Shown piece by piece: positions 37,062 through 47,824 of a stretch of DNA of 64,000 nt. The stretch covers positions 1 through 64,000 of the forward strand of contig NZ_JADBEL010000003.1 of assembly GCF_014873855.1 (NCBI RefSeq). Reading direction: 5' to 3'. Source of the stretch: Sporosarcina limicola (GTDB taxonomy: Bacteria > Bacillota > Bacilli > Bacillales_A > Planococcaceae). The notes below the pieces were generated by a model, which was not told where the DNA came from, made no database searches, and saw nothing but the letters and a program-made list of their open reading frames with translations. Made by a program: the position numbers and the translations under genes. Every line of letters starts with the position of its first letter. Position 1 is the first letter of the stretch.

Positions 37062-40000
37062 ATGATGGAGAAACAGGAGCAAGAGAAGCGTTATTATACA
37101 TCACTACAAGAGAGAGCTGAGAGGGTAAAGCCTCATCTTTCTCCATTAGCGAAGTGGGTAGTGGAATTGAGTCAAATAAGGTATGTACGTCAGGATGAAG
37201 ATTCTTTTTTGAAATGCCGAGACATCTTGCATTCACTTGCCGAAGGGAATAATGATTTATTATTCGAACCGTTAGTGAAAGTTATAAAGCAGCTTACAAA
37301 TGAGTACACGGGGAAAGTCTTTGAATATATTGCTACTCATGCGACTGAATATCCATATGCCACAGGATACAGCCGTAGACCTTTCCGTACATCGGAATCG
37401 AGTGCTCACATGGCCCAGGTGATTAGCAAGATGAGTGCGCTCATCTATATGGAGTGTCATGAATTCGCTATTATAGATTATTTGACGTTGGCTGATTATC
37501 CGTTGGGGCAGAATTATCAGTTGGCACATACGATTAGTGATGTCATTGCTTTTGAGATAGATTCCAACAATACAGAGGTCATTGTAGCACTTAAGGAAAT
37601 TGTATATGGAGATAATCAAACGGCGTTACTTACCCATCAAATGATCAAAGGGATATTTAGGAGCCATCATTCGGAATTGTATGAGATGATGGGCGAATTA
37701 TTAACTGCTGCACGGTTGCAGGAGGGGCTTCGACAATCCATTGTGGAACGAATGGACGAGGGGACGTTGGAAGCAAATCGGTACATGCTGAAGGTCATCA
37801 TTGACCAAGATTTTATTCGCTATAGTTCTGTCGTAAGAGCGCTTGGCGTATGGACAGGTATGGGACTAGAATCAGCAAATCAGCGTGTAGCTGGGCAGCT
37901 TATCGAGGAAGCTTATCGTGCTCTAACTGATGAATCAATTCGTGCGTTATGGTTATCTAGTGATAATGCGAATCACGTTTATATAAGTTTATGGGCTACA
38001 GCTGTAGTTGAAGAACGTGATTTATTTAGTGGAATAACGTATTTGATGGAGCACGGGGAGCTGTATCAGAAGATCATTGCACAGTATGTACTCGTGAACA
38101 GTGAGAATCGGGATGTACGTTATGGAATAGCCAGACAATATTTAGATGCTACGGATCCAGAATTGCAGTACTGGATTCTATCCAACTATTGTTATGACTA
38201 TACACGCGTGTGGGGAATAGAAGACGGGAATGGGTCTAGTATTGGAATTGAACGTATCCCGCTTCTAGAGAGCAAGGAGGAACGACGACTTGAATTTGAA
38301 CAGCTAAAGGTGATGTTCCTTGGTGCTACTCACAAAGAGTTATCTGCTCCTTCCAAAGTGTTAGATTTTGTACATTTCCATTACAGCTTGGATCTTCCTC
38401 TTCGAAAAATGCTATATCTGATAGCTTATGATATGGATAGTGAATGGATTGCCACTATCATTTCCCTGAAGGATCGGTTAAGTGTGGATATGCGTGGCGA
38501 ACTGTTAGCTCATTTCGTTCAGGATATGGAAAATTCAATCCAACGTGAATTCATATTTACAACTTTATCAGATAAGAGCATGAATAATCGCGAGAAGGCA
38601 CTCGATAAAGCGAAAGAATTAACGTTATCGGACGAAGAGTTAAAGCTGGTAGAAGGTTTGTTGAAGCTGAAGACAGGATCTTTACGCCAAAGTGCTATTC
38701 AGTTATTATTGCATCAGCCCGAGAACAGTGTGACAGTCTCATTGACTCGATTAATGCAAGGCAAGAGTGAATTACAGCGACTAGCAGCATTAGAGACGAT
38801 TGTTATGATTTTTGAAGATAGTGAACGTGTGGAGCAGTATGAAGGCTTGCGTTCGATGCTTAATTTAATTGAGAAACCCACGCAAAAGGAACAGCAATTG
38901 ATAGGAAGACTAAGTCGGAAAAATGACTATACAGCAGCGAATGGCTTCGGTCTATTTGACCCGAAAGTTATCGAGCTTCGTCCTATGGAGTCATCGGAAC
39001 TAGGGGAGTTCGAGTGGGGGAATATCTTCAGTCTGTCGACGAAAGATGTGATTCGTTTTCTCGCTGGTTTAGACCAAGAAATACATAATTACCGTGATTA
39101 TGAGTATGAGGTAGAGTATTACGCTGGCTATAAGGATACGTTGCTGTTAGGTACAGAATTAAGAAGTGTTCGCCCCTATCAGGAGGAAGAGGTCGATGCA
39201 CCCGAGCTTGGGAAGTATCCATTATATGAGGTGTGGAAAGATTATTTAGAGCGTAGTAATTTAGGCGCAACTGAATTACTTCAGATTTATTTTTATTCGG
39301 AACTTGATTCGCTTGATAAGACGTTGAACAATTATTATCGGTATTTTTCTGATGAGATGGATTATTCTGAGCTTGAGAAGCATGTGCTGTTGGAGGGGTG
39401 GCGCAAGGAGTTTACGGAGCAGTTATACCCAGTGGACCAAATTCGAGAGGTTAAAAATGCTCTCAACGAATTTCAGTACAGTAAGCAAATTAGCAACCTC
39501 CTTATCGCTTACTTTCAGGATAGTGATAAAAGTGCAACATTTAATTTGACGATTGATGCTTTGGATACTGTTATGCAAGCGATGCCTAAAGAAAAGGTGT
39601 CAAAAGAGTGGGGTATCTTACAATTATTGGCGAATCCGTGGCTTTCAATGGCCAGAAGTCGTGTGCATGATGAGGAGAGCTTTAAGCGATTGTTTCATAC
39701 ATTCTATGCATATAACATGATGAACCCAGATAACAATGCTTATTCGGTACTTAATTTAAAGGATTATTTCCGGGCTTTTGGAGCGGGGATGATTGGAACA
39801 GAAGAAGTGTATCGGGAATTATTAGGCGGAAAAGATAGTCGCAATCATATTCGAAGCATTACATCTAAACGATTTGACGAGATAGATGATAAGTCTGAAT
39901 TGGTGAAAATTTGTCAGGCGGCTGTGGAGAGGATCCTAGATGTGGAGCTCGAACGTGGCGATCTCGCAACTGAGGTAACATCTCTTGCTATGGGGCTGGA

Positions 40001-42038
40001 GCGGATTGAGGGCATGGAGCATTTTGTTCATATTTTATCCGGGCTACAGCAGGAAACCTTTATTCGTGGCTATGTCTATGGTTATGGAGATAGGATTACG
40101 AAGAAGGAATCTTTTAGTCATCTGCTCAAGGTCAGTTATCCACGTGAAGGTGAAGAGGAAGTACTTTTGAAACAATTGCTAGTGGGTCTTGATATTACAG
40201 AGAAAAGGCTGTTAGAGGCGGCCATGTATGCGCCTCAATGGTTAACTATAGTGGCTAACTATTTAGATTGGGACGGACTGCGCAGTGCAGCTTGGTATTT
40301 CCATGCACATATAAATGAAGGATTTTCTGCTGAGAAAGAAACGGTTGTGGCACATTATTCACCGATTTCAGCGCAAGACTTTACGGATGGTGCCTTTGAT
40401 ATCAAATGGTTTAAAGAGGCCTATGAAACGTTGGGAACGAAGCGATTCGATTTATTGTACGATTGCGCTAAATATATTTCGGGCGGAGCTAATCACCGAA
40501 GATCACAGCTTTTCGCAGATGCGACACTAGGGAAGCTAACGTTCATGGACATACAGCGGTCCGTAGAAGAGAAAAGGAATAAGGACCACTTGCTTAGCTA
40601 CAGTCTCATTCCATTACGTAAAAATCGTGAGCAAGATATTCGTGAACGCTATGAATTCATCCAACGTTTTGTTGCTCAGAGTAAAAAATTCGGCGCTCAG
40701 CGTCGGGCAAGTGAAGGATTGACTGCGCAAATTGCACTTGGGAACTTGGCGAGAAATGCCGGATATGGAGATGTCATTCGGCTGATGTGGGATATGGAGG
40801 CACGAAAACTGGACGATATGCAATCTTATTTCGAACCCTATAAATTAGATGAGGAGACAATAGTTCAACTTCTTATTAATGAAGAAGGGAAGTCAGAGAT
40901 TGGTATTAAGCGAAAAGGTAAAGGGTTGAAAGCCGTTCCTGCTAAGTATAAGAAGGACGAACATATTATCGCTTTGAAAAGAATGAAGACGGAACTAACA
41001 GATCAGTACCGGAGAGCGCGCAAGGAGCTAGAACGCTCCATGGAATCAGGGAATACCTTCACTTTATTGGAATTGAAGGGCTTGTCAGGGAATCCAGTAA
41101 TCACACCTCTATTACAGACGTTGGTGTTTAAGTCGGGAGAGAACTTGGGATACATCGATGCAACTGCAGGTGGGCTTATCGATCCAGCTGGTAAATTAAC
41201 GCTTATTGGGGTTAAGGAAGAACTCTTTATTGCGCATCCCCTTCATTTATACGAGAGCGGTTACTGGAGTCAGTATCAGAAAGACTTGTTCAATCGTCAA
41301 CTTCGACAGCCATTCAAGCAGGTGTTCCGTGAGTTGTATCTTCCAAATGCGGACGAACAGGCTCAGGGTACGGTTTCTCGCAGATATGCTGGGCATCAAG
41401 TGCAGTCAAGAAAAACAGTCTCCTTACTTAAAGGTCGACAGTGGACAGTGAGTTATGAAGAGGGATTGCAGAAGGTATATTATGCCGAGAATTTGATTGC
41501 GAATCTCTATGCGATGGCGGATTGGTTCTCGCCTTCTGAGATTGAGGCGCCCACACTAGAGACAGTCCAATTCTTTGATCGGACCACGTATAAGAGCGTT
41601 TCCTTGGATAAAGTTCCTCCAATTCTGTTCTCAGAAGTGATGCGCGATATCGATTTAGTCGTGAGTGTGGCTCATGTGGGTGGCGTCGATCCAGAAGCTA
41701 GTCTGACAACAATGGAGATGCGGAGTGTAATTGTTCAAGAGTCACTTCGTCTCTTGAAGATTGATAATGTTCGCTTAGATGGTAATTATGCTCGAATTGA
41801 AGGTACCCTTGGTGAGTATGGGGTGCATTTGGGCAGCGGAATGGTTTACAGACAAGCTACAGGAGCGATGTATATCATTCCTGTACATTCACAGCATAGA
41901 GGTCGTATATTCTTACCCTTCATTGATGAAGATCCGAAGACAGCCGAAATTCTATCGAAGATCGTGATGTTGGCGGAAGATAAGAAGATTAAAGACCCAC
42001 AGATTCTAATGCAATTGAAGGCGTCGAGTACTCATTGA
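37062..42038 (+). CDS. Giant DUF4132/MolR-like protein, 1658 residues
   Basis: A very large soluble protein with no membrane helix or signal peptide. Most of its length (about 20-1150) is predicted alpha-helical and repeat-like, suggestive of an ARM/HEAT-type solenoid. The C-terminal part (about 1290-1650) carries the DUF4132 pattern: ELTDQYRRARKELERSMES, then PVITPLLQTLVFKSG, KQVFRELYLP and FLPFIDEDPKTAEILSKIV. E. coli YehI/MolR is a DUF4132 protein encoded near a MoxR ATPase and a vWA gene; neither partner is here. Start ATG 37062 follows GAAGGGGGAGAA. Function is not established; the family assignment is by remembered motifs. Confidence 0.75.
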   Translation: MMEKQEQEKRYYTSLQERAERVKPHLSPLAKWVVELSQIRYVRQDEDSFLKCRDILHSLAEGNNDLLFEPLVKVIKQLTNEYTGKVFEYIATHATEYPYATGYSRRPFRTSESSAHMAQVISKMSALIYMECHEFAIIDYLTLADYPLGQNYQLAHTISDVIAFEIDSNNTEVIVALKEIVYGDNQTALLTHQMIKGIFRSHHSELYEMMGELLTAARLQEGLRQSIVERMDEGTLEANRYMLKVIIDQDFIRYSSVVRALGVWTGMGLESANQRVAGQLIEEAYRALTDESIRALWLSSDNANHVYISLWATAVVEERDLFSGITYLMEHGELYQKIIAQYVLVNSENRDVRYGIARQYLDATDPELQYWILSNYCYDYTRVWGIEDGNGSSIGIERIPLLESKEERRLEFEQLKVMFLGATHKELSAPSKVLDFVHFHYSLDLPLRKMLYLIAYDMDSEWIATIISLKDRLSVDMRGELLAHFVQDMENSIQREFIFTTLSDKSMNNREKALDKAKELTLSDEELKLVEGLLKLKTGSLRQSAIQLLLHQPENSVTVSLTRLMQGKSELQRLAALETIVMIFEDSERVEQYEGLRSMLNLIEKPTQKEQQLIGRLSRKNDYTAANGFGLFDPKVIELRPMESSELGEFEWGNIFSLSTKDVIRFLAGLDQEIHNYRDYEYEVEYYAGYKDTLLLGTELRSVRPYQEEEVDAPELGKYPLYEVWKDYLERSNLGATELLQIYFYSELDSLDKTLNNYYRYFSDEMDYSELEKHVLLEGWRKEFTEQLYPVDQIREVKNALNEFQYSKQISNLLIAYFQDSDKSATFNLTIDALDTVMQAMPKEKVSKEWGILQLLANPWLSMARSRVHDEESFKRLFHTFYAYNMMNPDNNAYSVLNLKDYFRAFGAGMIGTEEVYRELLGGKDSRNHIRSITSKRFDEIDDKSELVKICQAAVERILDVELERGDLATEVTSLAMGLERIEGMEHFVHILSGLQQETFIRGYVYGYGDRITKKESFSHLLKVSYPREGEEEVLLKQLLVGLDITEKRLLEAAMYAPQWLTIVANYLDWDGLRSAAWYFHAHINEGFSAEKETVVAHYSPISAQDFTDGAFDIKWFKEAYETLGTKRFDLLYDCAKYISGGANHRRSQLFADATLGKLTFMDIQRSVEEKRNKDHLLSYSLIPLRKNREQDIRERYEFIQRFVAQSKKFGAQRRASEGLTAQIALGNLARNAGYGDVIRLMWDMEARKLDDMQSYFEPYKLDEETIVQLLINEEGKSEIGIKRKGKGLKAVPAKYKKDEHIIALKRMKTELTDQYRRARKELERSMESGNTFTLLELKGLSGNPVITPLLQTLVFKSGENLGYIDATAGGLIDPAGKLTLIGVKEELFIAHPLHLYESGYWSQYQKDLFNRQLRQPFKQVFRELYLPNADEQAQGTVSRRYAGHQVQSRKTVSLLKGRQWTVSYEEGLQKVYYAENLIANLYAMADWFSPSEIEAPTLETVQFFDRTTYKSVSLDKVPPILFSEVMRDIDLVVSVAHVGGVDPEASLTTMEMRSVIVQESLRLLKIDNVRLDGNYARIEGTLGEYGVHLGSGMVYRQATGAMYIIPVHSQHRGRIFLPFIDEDPKTAEILSKIVMLAEDKKIKDPQILMQLKASSTH

Positions 42039-42109
42039 GTTAAGACTCCATTACGTGTTTTACTACTGTTATTCATTCAAAGTTGTGTAGAAACAGATTT
42101 TGATAGATT

Positions 42110-42899
42110 CAAAAAAGCTTGCTTAATAGTGGAAACATCACACAAATCCTATTTAAAGATTTACAAGATTGAGGAATAGACACACGATACATTCTCTATG
42201 ATGACACTCTTCCAGATGCGAAAAATATTATTATTCTTGCAGAGGATGACCACACATTATTTATCCCAACATTAGGTATTAAACATTTTGAAGTGACGCC
42301 TGAAATTATTGGTGCAATGTGTAATGCTCAATACGTTTACACATGTATTTCAGAAATCCGGCCTTTACGCTGTGGAGATTTGAGTGCACTCGATATTATT
42401 AGGGAAATCCGAGCAAGTGGTACGAAAATGGTCTATGATTTTGACGTAGCTCATTTAGAGCCAGGTGATGAACTATTTATTGAAGAGATGGATATTGTAT
42501 TTTTTAATACGGTCGGGTTTGACGTATATCGAAATGAACAATCATATGAGCAGGCAGTGGCCCAATTACTGGATTTTGGAACCGAAATAGTTGTAGTGAC
42601 AAATGCGGAAAACGGCTGCGTTGTGTATACAAAAAAATCAGCAAGTAAGTGTTCCGGGAATTTCAGTTGATGTTGTTGATGTAACTGGGGCGGGTGATAC
42701 ATTTTGTAGCTCTTTTGTTTATGCTCTAAATAAAAGTGATAATCTAGCAGTCGTTGCCAATTTTGCAAACGCTGCGGGTGATCGAACAGTCACAGTGATG
42801 GGACCTTGGGGTGGTGTGTCTTCCAGTGAAGAGATTCTTGATTTTATGAAGCAAAAGGGTTTATTTTCAGGCAATGAATACAATTGTTTCTTAGGCTAA
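42110..42899 (+). pseudogene. PfkB-family sugar kinase, broken
   Basis: A decayed ribokinase/PfkB carbohydrate kinase. The N-terminal sugar-binding half is missing or unreadable. From about 42110 the frame reads GNITQILFKDLQD, then TGA at 42170, then a long open part (GIDTRYILYDDTLPDA to VVTNAENGCVVYTKK). A one-base insertion in the A-run at 42631-42637 shifts the frame; the next frame continues SVPGISVDVVDVTGAGDTFC, which holds the PfkB signature 2 and the catalytic Asp. It ends at TAA 42897. Two independent lesions plus a missing N-terminus argue for real decay. Confidence 0.82.
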
Positions 42900-43295
42900 T
42901 GGAATCGTGACAATTGAAACAATCATGTGGGTTACACTTTGAACAGATTTATTCGCCGTGAGGAAAAGCTATTTAATTCACAAAATGGCTTTTTACGTTG
43001 TAAACTAGGGAAGGAAATAGTTTTGGTGGAAGATTTGCGATATCAACCGTTATGAGATGAAGTGGGATAGATCTAACAAGTTCATCACGGAATTGGCATG
43101 GTTGGGATGAACGGAGAAAGGGGCATAGTGCTTCCTTAATAGAAGTGACGGATAGTTCCTATTCATTTCAGAAAAAAATGTCAACCCTATTATACAATCA
43201 CCAACGCCATAGCAAATTCTACACGTGTCAGATATTGAAGTCTGTGCGGTTCACTGATATAATTTATAGTAGTTAAAATAGGAGTGAACTAAGCG
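42900..43295. other. Intergenic stretch ahead of lepA
   Basis: No gene seen in about 395 bases. The lepA promoter is at its right end. A short open run near 43020-43060 has no start or family resemblance. Confidence 0.5.
43235..43263 (+). promoter_or_regulatory. Sigma-A promoter of lepA
   Basis: TTGAAG (43235-43240), 17-base spacer, TATAAT (43258-43263), with a TG extension before the -10. About 33 bases before the start codon. Confidence 0.7.
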
Positions 43296-45119
43296 ATGAA
43301 TCATGAACAGAGATTGGCACGTCAGAAAAACATACGCAATTTTTCCATCATTGCACATATCGATCACGGGAAATCGACGTTGGCCGATCGGATTTTGGAA
43401 CAGACTAAAACATTAACTTCAAGGGAAATGAAATCCCAAACACTGGATTCGATGGATTTAGAACGTGAACGTGGGATTACAATCAAATTGAATGCTGTGC
43501 AATTGACGTATACGGCGAAAGATGGAGAGGATTATACATTCCATTTAATCGATACTCCAGGACACGTCGATTTTACATATGAAGTGTCACGAAGTCTCGC
43601 AGCCTGTGAAGGAGCAATTCTCGTCGTCGATGCGGCTCAAGGGATTGAAGCACAAACACTTGCGAACGTTTATTTGGCGCTTGATAATAATCTTGAAATA
43701 TTACCTGTCATCAACAAAATTGATTTACCAGCAGCAGATCCTGAAAAGGTGAAAAAGGAAATCGAAGACGTCATCGGACTAGATGCGTCGCAAGCAGTCC
43801 TTGCATCCGCGAAGGCTGGTATTGGAATAGAAGAGATTCTGGAACAAATTGTAGAAAAAGTGCCTGCACCCCAAGGTGATCCGGAAGCCCCGCTTCAAGC
43901 GCTTATTTTCGATTCGCATTATGACCCGTACAAAGGGGTCATCGTCAACATCCGGATTATGGAAGGTACAGTCAAGCCGGGAGACAACATCCTAATGATG
44001 GCGACAGGGAAAAAGTTCGAAGTCCTTGATGTAGGCGTGTTTACACCGAATATAAAGCCACAGGATGAATTGACCGTCGGGGACGTAGGTTACTTATCAG
44101 CTGCCATTAAAAATGTCGGCGATACCCAGGTAGGGGACACAATTACAGGTGTTTCGAATCCAGCAAACGAACCTCTCGCTGGATACCGCCGCTTGAACCC
44201 TATGGTGTACTGCGGACTGTATCCAATCGATACATCGAAATATAATGATCTACGTGATGCACTCGAAAAATTGGAATTGAACGATGCAGCCTTGCAATAT
44301 GAAGCGGAAACGTCACAAGCACTCGGATTCGGTTACCGCTGTGGATTCCTTGGTTTATTGCATATGGAAATCATTCAGGAACGTATTGAACGCGAATTTA
44401 ATATTGACCTAATTACAACAGCGCCAAGCGTTATTTACAATGTTGTCATGACAGATGGCAGCCAGTTGAAAGTAGATAACCCTGCGATGATGCCGGATGC
44501 ACAAAAGATTGATTTTGTAGAAGAGCCATACGTCAAAGCGTCTATCATGGTTCCGAATGATTATGTCGGATCGGTAATGGAGTTATGTCAACGCAAGCGC
44601 GGCGACTTCGTAACGATGGATTATATGGATTCATCACGCGTGAATATCATTTATGAACTGCCTTTAGCTGAGATTGTCTATGATTTCTTCGATCAATTGA
44701 AATCAAGTACGAAAGGTTACGCTTCACTCGACTATGAACTAATTGGGTACAAACAATCTAAACTTGTTAAGATGGATATCCTCTTAAACAGTGAGCAAGT
44801 GGATGCACTTAGTTTCATTGTCCACCGAGATTTCTCTTATGACCGTGGCAAAGCGATTGTTGAGAAATTAAGGAAATTGATACCGCGTCAACAGTTCGAG
44901 GTACCTGTGCAAGCCGCAATCGGACAGAAAATTGTTGCGCGCTCAACCATCAAGTCAATGGGTAAAAACGTTCTTGCGAAATGTTACGGTGGGGACATCT
45001 CCCGTAAACGTAAACTTCTTGATAAACAAAAAGAAGGTAAAAAGCGGATGAAGCAAGTAGGTTCTGTTGAAGTACCACAAGAAGCCTTTATGGCAGTTTT
45101 GCGGATGGACGAGGATTAA
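43296..45119 (+). CDS. lepA: Elongation factor 4, LepA
   Basis: A 607-residue ribosomal GTPase (EF4), the usual Bacillus length. G1 is [10 protein letters not shown]2 RERGITI, G3 DTPGHVDF, G4 NKID. The LepA-specific C-terminal domain includes [25 protein letters not shown]. In Bacillus lepA is followed directly by hemW; here about 9.8 kb of mobile DNA lies between them. The last 42 bases of the gene are the attachment site and recur twice downstream, so the insertion left the C-terminus [12 protein letters not shown] intact. Confidence 0.97.
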   Translation: MNHEQRLARQKNIRNFSIIAHIDHGKSTLADRILEQTKTLTSREMKSQTLDSMDLERERGITIKLNAVQLTYTAKDGEDYTFHLIDTPGHVDFTYEVSRSLAACEGAILVVDAAQGIEAQTLANVYLALDNNLEILPVINKIDLPAADPEKVKKEIEDVIGLDASQAVLASAKAGIGIEEILEQIVEKVPAPQGDPEAPLQALIFDSHYDPYKGVIVNIRIMEGTVKPGDNILMMATGKKFEVLDVGVFTPNIKPQDELTVGDVGYLSAAIKNVGDTQVGDTITGVSNPANEPLAGYRRLNPMVYCGLYPIDTSKYNDLRDALEKLELNDAALQYEAETSQALGFGYRCGFLGLLHMEIIQERIEREFNIDLITTAPSVIYNVVMTDGSQLKVDNPAMMPDAQKIDFVEEPYVKASIMVPNDYVGSVMELCQRKRGDFVTMDYMDSSRVNIIYELPLAEIVYDFFDQLKSSTKGYASLDYELIGYKQSKLVKMDILLNSEQVDALSFIVHRDFSYDRGKAIVEKLRKLIPRQQFEVPVQAAIGQKIVARSTIKSMGKNVLAKCYGGDISRKRKLLDKQKEGKKRMKQVGSVEVPQEAFMAVLRMDED

Positions 45120-45141
45120 ACTTTATAGGTATGCGGTTTGT
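45078..45141 (+). repeat. attL: lepA 3' end, first attachment repeat
   Basis: Sixty-four bases matching 53098-53161 with 3 mismatches; the last 38 bases (45104-45141) are identical. It covers the last 14 lepA codons and 22 bases beyond. Confidence 0.85.
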
Positions 45142-45170
45142 GTCTTTGGTGAATCGTGAAAAATAGTGAT

Positions 45171-45211
45171 TTTCCATCCATTTGCCATCCTTCGAGAATG
45201 TAGGATGGCAA
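45171..45211. repeat. Left-end arm repeats, candidate integrase arm sites
   Basis: TTTCCATCC (45171), TTGCCATCC (45182) and an inverted GGATGGCAA (45203). The outer pair 45181-45190 and 45203-45212 also makes a perfect 10-base hairpin that could terminate lepA or int. Confidence 0.6.
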
Positions 45212-45212
45212 A

Positions 45213-46361
45213 TTATTCGAGATCACGCATAGCTTTTTCGAATATATCCACTGACTCATTTTGCATTTTCTGCGTTAAGTGTGAGTAGGTATCAATTGTG
45301 ATTGCGGACCTACTGTGCCCAAGGCGTGCTTGAATGTCTTTCACCTTTGCACCGTTCTCCATGAGCATCGTTGCGTGAGTGTGGCGAAGGCTATGAAAAT
45401 TAAAGTCGATAGCTAATTTGTCTTTCATTTTATTTGTGTTATATTTAATGACATTAGGCGTGATGATGCTTCCACATTCTTTCACGCAAACATGATCTGT
45501 TTCTGTATAATGTACACCGTATTTCAGCTTATTTTTTATAAGCCAAATGCGGTGTTTTTTTAATATATTCACAATCGATGAACCTAATTGGATTTGACGT
45601 TCTGACGAGGCTGTTTTTGTTGTTCCATACACCCATTCATCACGCTCCCTAATTAGTGCCTGCTCGACTGTCAATGTACCCCTATCTAAATCGATATGTT
45701 TCCACATCAACCCGCACACTTCACTCACACGTAACCCTGTATGCAGCCCAAGGTGGAAGGGGATAGCGAGAGGGTGACCTTCTGTTAAATACTCACTGAT
45801 TCTCCGAAGACTATCCGCTGGCAATATCTTTAAATCCTTTTCAGTAGACTTTCTCACGTCGTACTTCGGCATGATGACATACTGCATAGGGTTTTCTTTG
45901 ATATACCCCCATGGATGCACAGCGTGTTTTAAAGCGTTATTTACGATGCTTGCAAAAATTTCTAAAGAACTCTTCGAATATCCTTCACGATATAAATCGT
46001 TCACGAATGCTTGTAAGATAGCAGGTGTTAATGATTTCAGTCGATATTTTCCGAGTGCCGGCTTAATTTGCAATCGAATAGCACGCTCATAAGCTAACAA
46101 AGTGTTGTGTTTCAAATTCACTTCCCCATATTCTTTGTACCAATAGTCCATAAAATCGGCCAAAGTGATAGTGGATGGCTCAAAGTGTAGTCCGGTATTT
46201 TCATATTCGGAAATCGCTACACGCAATGCCTTTTCTGCTTCTTTCTTATCCGAGCCAACAACTCGCTCGACAATTTGTTTTTTTCCGTCCACCTCTCCCA
46301 TAGTGAAATAGTAGTACCAATTCTTTCCGCGCTTTCGTACTCCTCCACGCATGATGTACAC
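45213..46361 (-). CDS. Tyrosine integrase of element A
   Basis: A 382-residue phage/ICE-type integrase. N-terminal arm-binding domain (RGGVRKRGKNWYYYFTMGEVDG), core-binding SAM-like domain (about 65-165), then the catalytic domain with Arg in HTGLRVSEVCGLMW, HSLRHTHATM (His323, Arg326), LGHSRS (His349) and nucleophile Tyr359 in DTYSHL. All catalytic residues are present. It lies 94 bases from the lepA stop, next to the attachment repeat, as expected for an integrase that targets a gene 3' end. An ATG start is used; ribosome site AAGGAGG lies upstream at distance. Confidence 0.93.
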   Translation of the reverse strand: MYIMRGGVRKRGKNWYYYFTMGEVDGKKQIVERVVGSDKKEAEKALRVAISEYENTGLHFEPSTITLADFMDYWYKEYGEVNLKHNTLLAYERAIRLQIKPALGKYRLKSLTPAILQAFVNDLYREGYSKSSLEIFASIVNNALKHAVHPWGYIKENPMQYVIMPKYDVRKSTEKDLKILPADSLRRISEYLTEGHPLAIPFHLGLHTGLRVSEVCGLMWKHIDLDRGTLTVEQALIRERDEWVYGTTKTASSERQIQLGSSIVNILKKHRIWLIKNKLKYGVHYTETDHVCVKECGSIITPNVIKYNTNKMKDKLAIDFNFHSLRHTHATMLMENGAKVKDIQARLGHSRSAITIDTYSHLTQKMQNESVDIFEKAMRDLE

Positions 46362-46459
46362 TTCCTTTTCTGGTTTTTCAATACATTGGAACTTACTTCT
46401 ACATCACCTCCTTAAGTTTTTGGTACATACGTTCTTTTTGAGGCTAAAAAAATTAGAAA

Positions 46460-47542
46460 TTAAAAAGGTGGATTATCGTCCGATTCAACTAATTTAAAAA
46501 AGTTTTTTTGAGGATCAATTGCGAATGGATCTTTTAATCGCTCGTTCTTTTCTTTTTGCACCTTCTGTTCCTCTTCCCAGCTTTTCAACAACCCTTTTTC
46601 CAAATATGTACTTATGCTCCCGCAAATATGGCAATGACGCGAGTTAGTCGGAAGAGACGTCTCGCAGTCATACCTAAAATCCCCATTGGTATCAAGATAT
46701 TCTTTTGAGCTGCAGTAATTGAATAGAAATACTCCACATTGATTACAGTGGTTGGAATTATCTAGAATCTCTTCGTTTTTACAAATAGGGCACATATCCA
46801 TTTTCCCATTTGTGTGGCTTACTCCTAGGTATTTCATATTTATATCATCTCCTCTATTAAAGTTTTGAAATTCACTTTCACCACAGATTGAACAATAATT
46901 TAAATTTTTAATGTAAGAAAAAGTATTACAAGATGTACATGTTTTCCCGTATCTAACTTTATTTAAAAATGATTTAAATAAAGTTGAAATTTTTACTGGA
47001 AAAGAAAATTTATGTCCTTTTTCAGAACTTTTTTGAATGTAATTGAGTGTGTTAGTTGCGACGGTATATGTCACTCCGAAAAAATTCATGACTTCAGTAT
47101 GATTATTAAGGTTCCCATCAATGATTAGTGGTGGGGGAGTCACAAAATGTCTAGCAAAGAAATTGGCTTCGACTTCAAAAACATCATACTCTTTTTCAGT
47201 AAGTGAATTTCTTGCCAGACTCGCTCTTGTCGACTCTTTGTGATGACCCATAAGGTAATGACCAAATTCGTGAGCAAGTGTCCAGTAGATTCGTTCGGCA
47301 GGTTCGACTTGCTCATTGTATGCAATTATGTATTGATCTCTTTTTCCGTGGTAGTGAATCACGCCATCTTCAGACGAGTTTATTTCAATGATTTCGTCTA
47401 CAGTACAGTTTTGCCTCTTGGCCATTTCGCTATAAGTAATTACTTTTAAGTTTTTATAAGACTTCAAAATATTAAGAAAATCGATTGGAAAGTCAGATAT
47501 ATTATGTTTATTTAAGGCTTCATACGCCATGAATAGTTTCAC
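46460..47542 (-). CDS. ImmA/IrrE-type metallopeptidase with three zinc ribbons
   Basis: A 360-residue protein. The N-terminal half is an ImmA/IrrE (DUF955) peptidase with HEFGH in LAHEFGHYLMGHH and the distal Glu in EVEANFFARHF. ImmA enzymes cleave repressors to release mobile elements. The C-terminal half has three Cys-pair zinc ribbons: CTSCNTF to YCSICG, CPICKNE to HCNQCG, and CETSLPTNSRHCHICG. No ImmR-type repressor gene is adjacent, so the substrate is unknown. The start could be GTG 47542 or ATG 47530; neither has a strong ribosome site. Confidence 0.85.
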   Translation of the reverse strand: MKLFMAYEALNKHNISDFPIDFLNILKSYKNLKVITYSEMAKRQNCTVDEIIEINSSEDGVIHYHGKRDQYIIAYNEQVEPAERIYWTLAHEFGHYLMGHHKESTRASLARNSLTEKEYDVFEVEANFFARHFVTPPPLIIDGNLNNHTEVMNFFGVTYTVATNTLNYIQKSSEKGHKFSFPVKISTLFKSFLNKVRYGKTCTSCNTFSYIKNLNYCSICGESEFQNFNRGDDINMKYLGVSHTNGKMDMCPICKNEEILDNSNHCNQCGVFLFNYCSSKEYLDTNGDFRYDCETSLPTNSRHCHICGSISTYLEKGLLKSWEEEQKVQKEKNERLKDPFAIDPQKNFFKLVESDDNPPF

Positions 47543-47571
47543 AAAATCTTACATCAATAGAGGATCCTTCT

Positions 47572-47814
47572 TTGACTGATAACTACGCTGTCCACCAGGC
47601 TAGTCATCAAGGGCATCTGGGAGAAGGGGTATTACACATTGCAGTATATAAGGAGCATTACCCTTTACTTTATAAACTTGTAACCAATGAAAGTCAAAAG
47701 TTTTCCAAAAAGGATGATTATAAGACAGTAGACTCGTTTGAGAAGAATAACTATAAAATTAGTGAAGACCATAAATTTATATATTATGGGGAAATGAAGA
47801 TACCGTTGAAATAG
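47572..47814 (+). CDS. Small hypothetical protein
   Basis: An 80-codon frame starting at TTG 47572, 8 bases after AGAGGA, and followed by an intrinsic terminator. I do not recognise the product; it is hydrophilic, with HQGHLGEGVLHIAVYKEHY near the N-terminus. It may be a truncated remnant. The terminator and ribosome site are the only support. Confidence 0.4.
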   Translation: MTDNYAVHQASHQGHLGEGVLHIAVYKEHYPLLYKLVTNESQKFSKKDDYKTVDSFEKNNYKISEDHKFIYYGEMKIPLK

Positions 47815-47824
47815 TGACTTTCCA

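Noticed and set aside
45181-45212. Perfect 10-base hairpin treated as a certain terminator
   Set aside because: It lacks a clear T-run and is built of the TTGCCATCC arm repeat, so it was listed as an integrase-site repeat instead.
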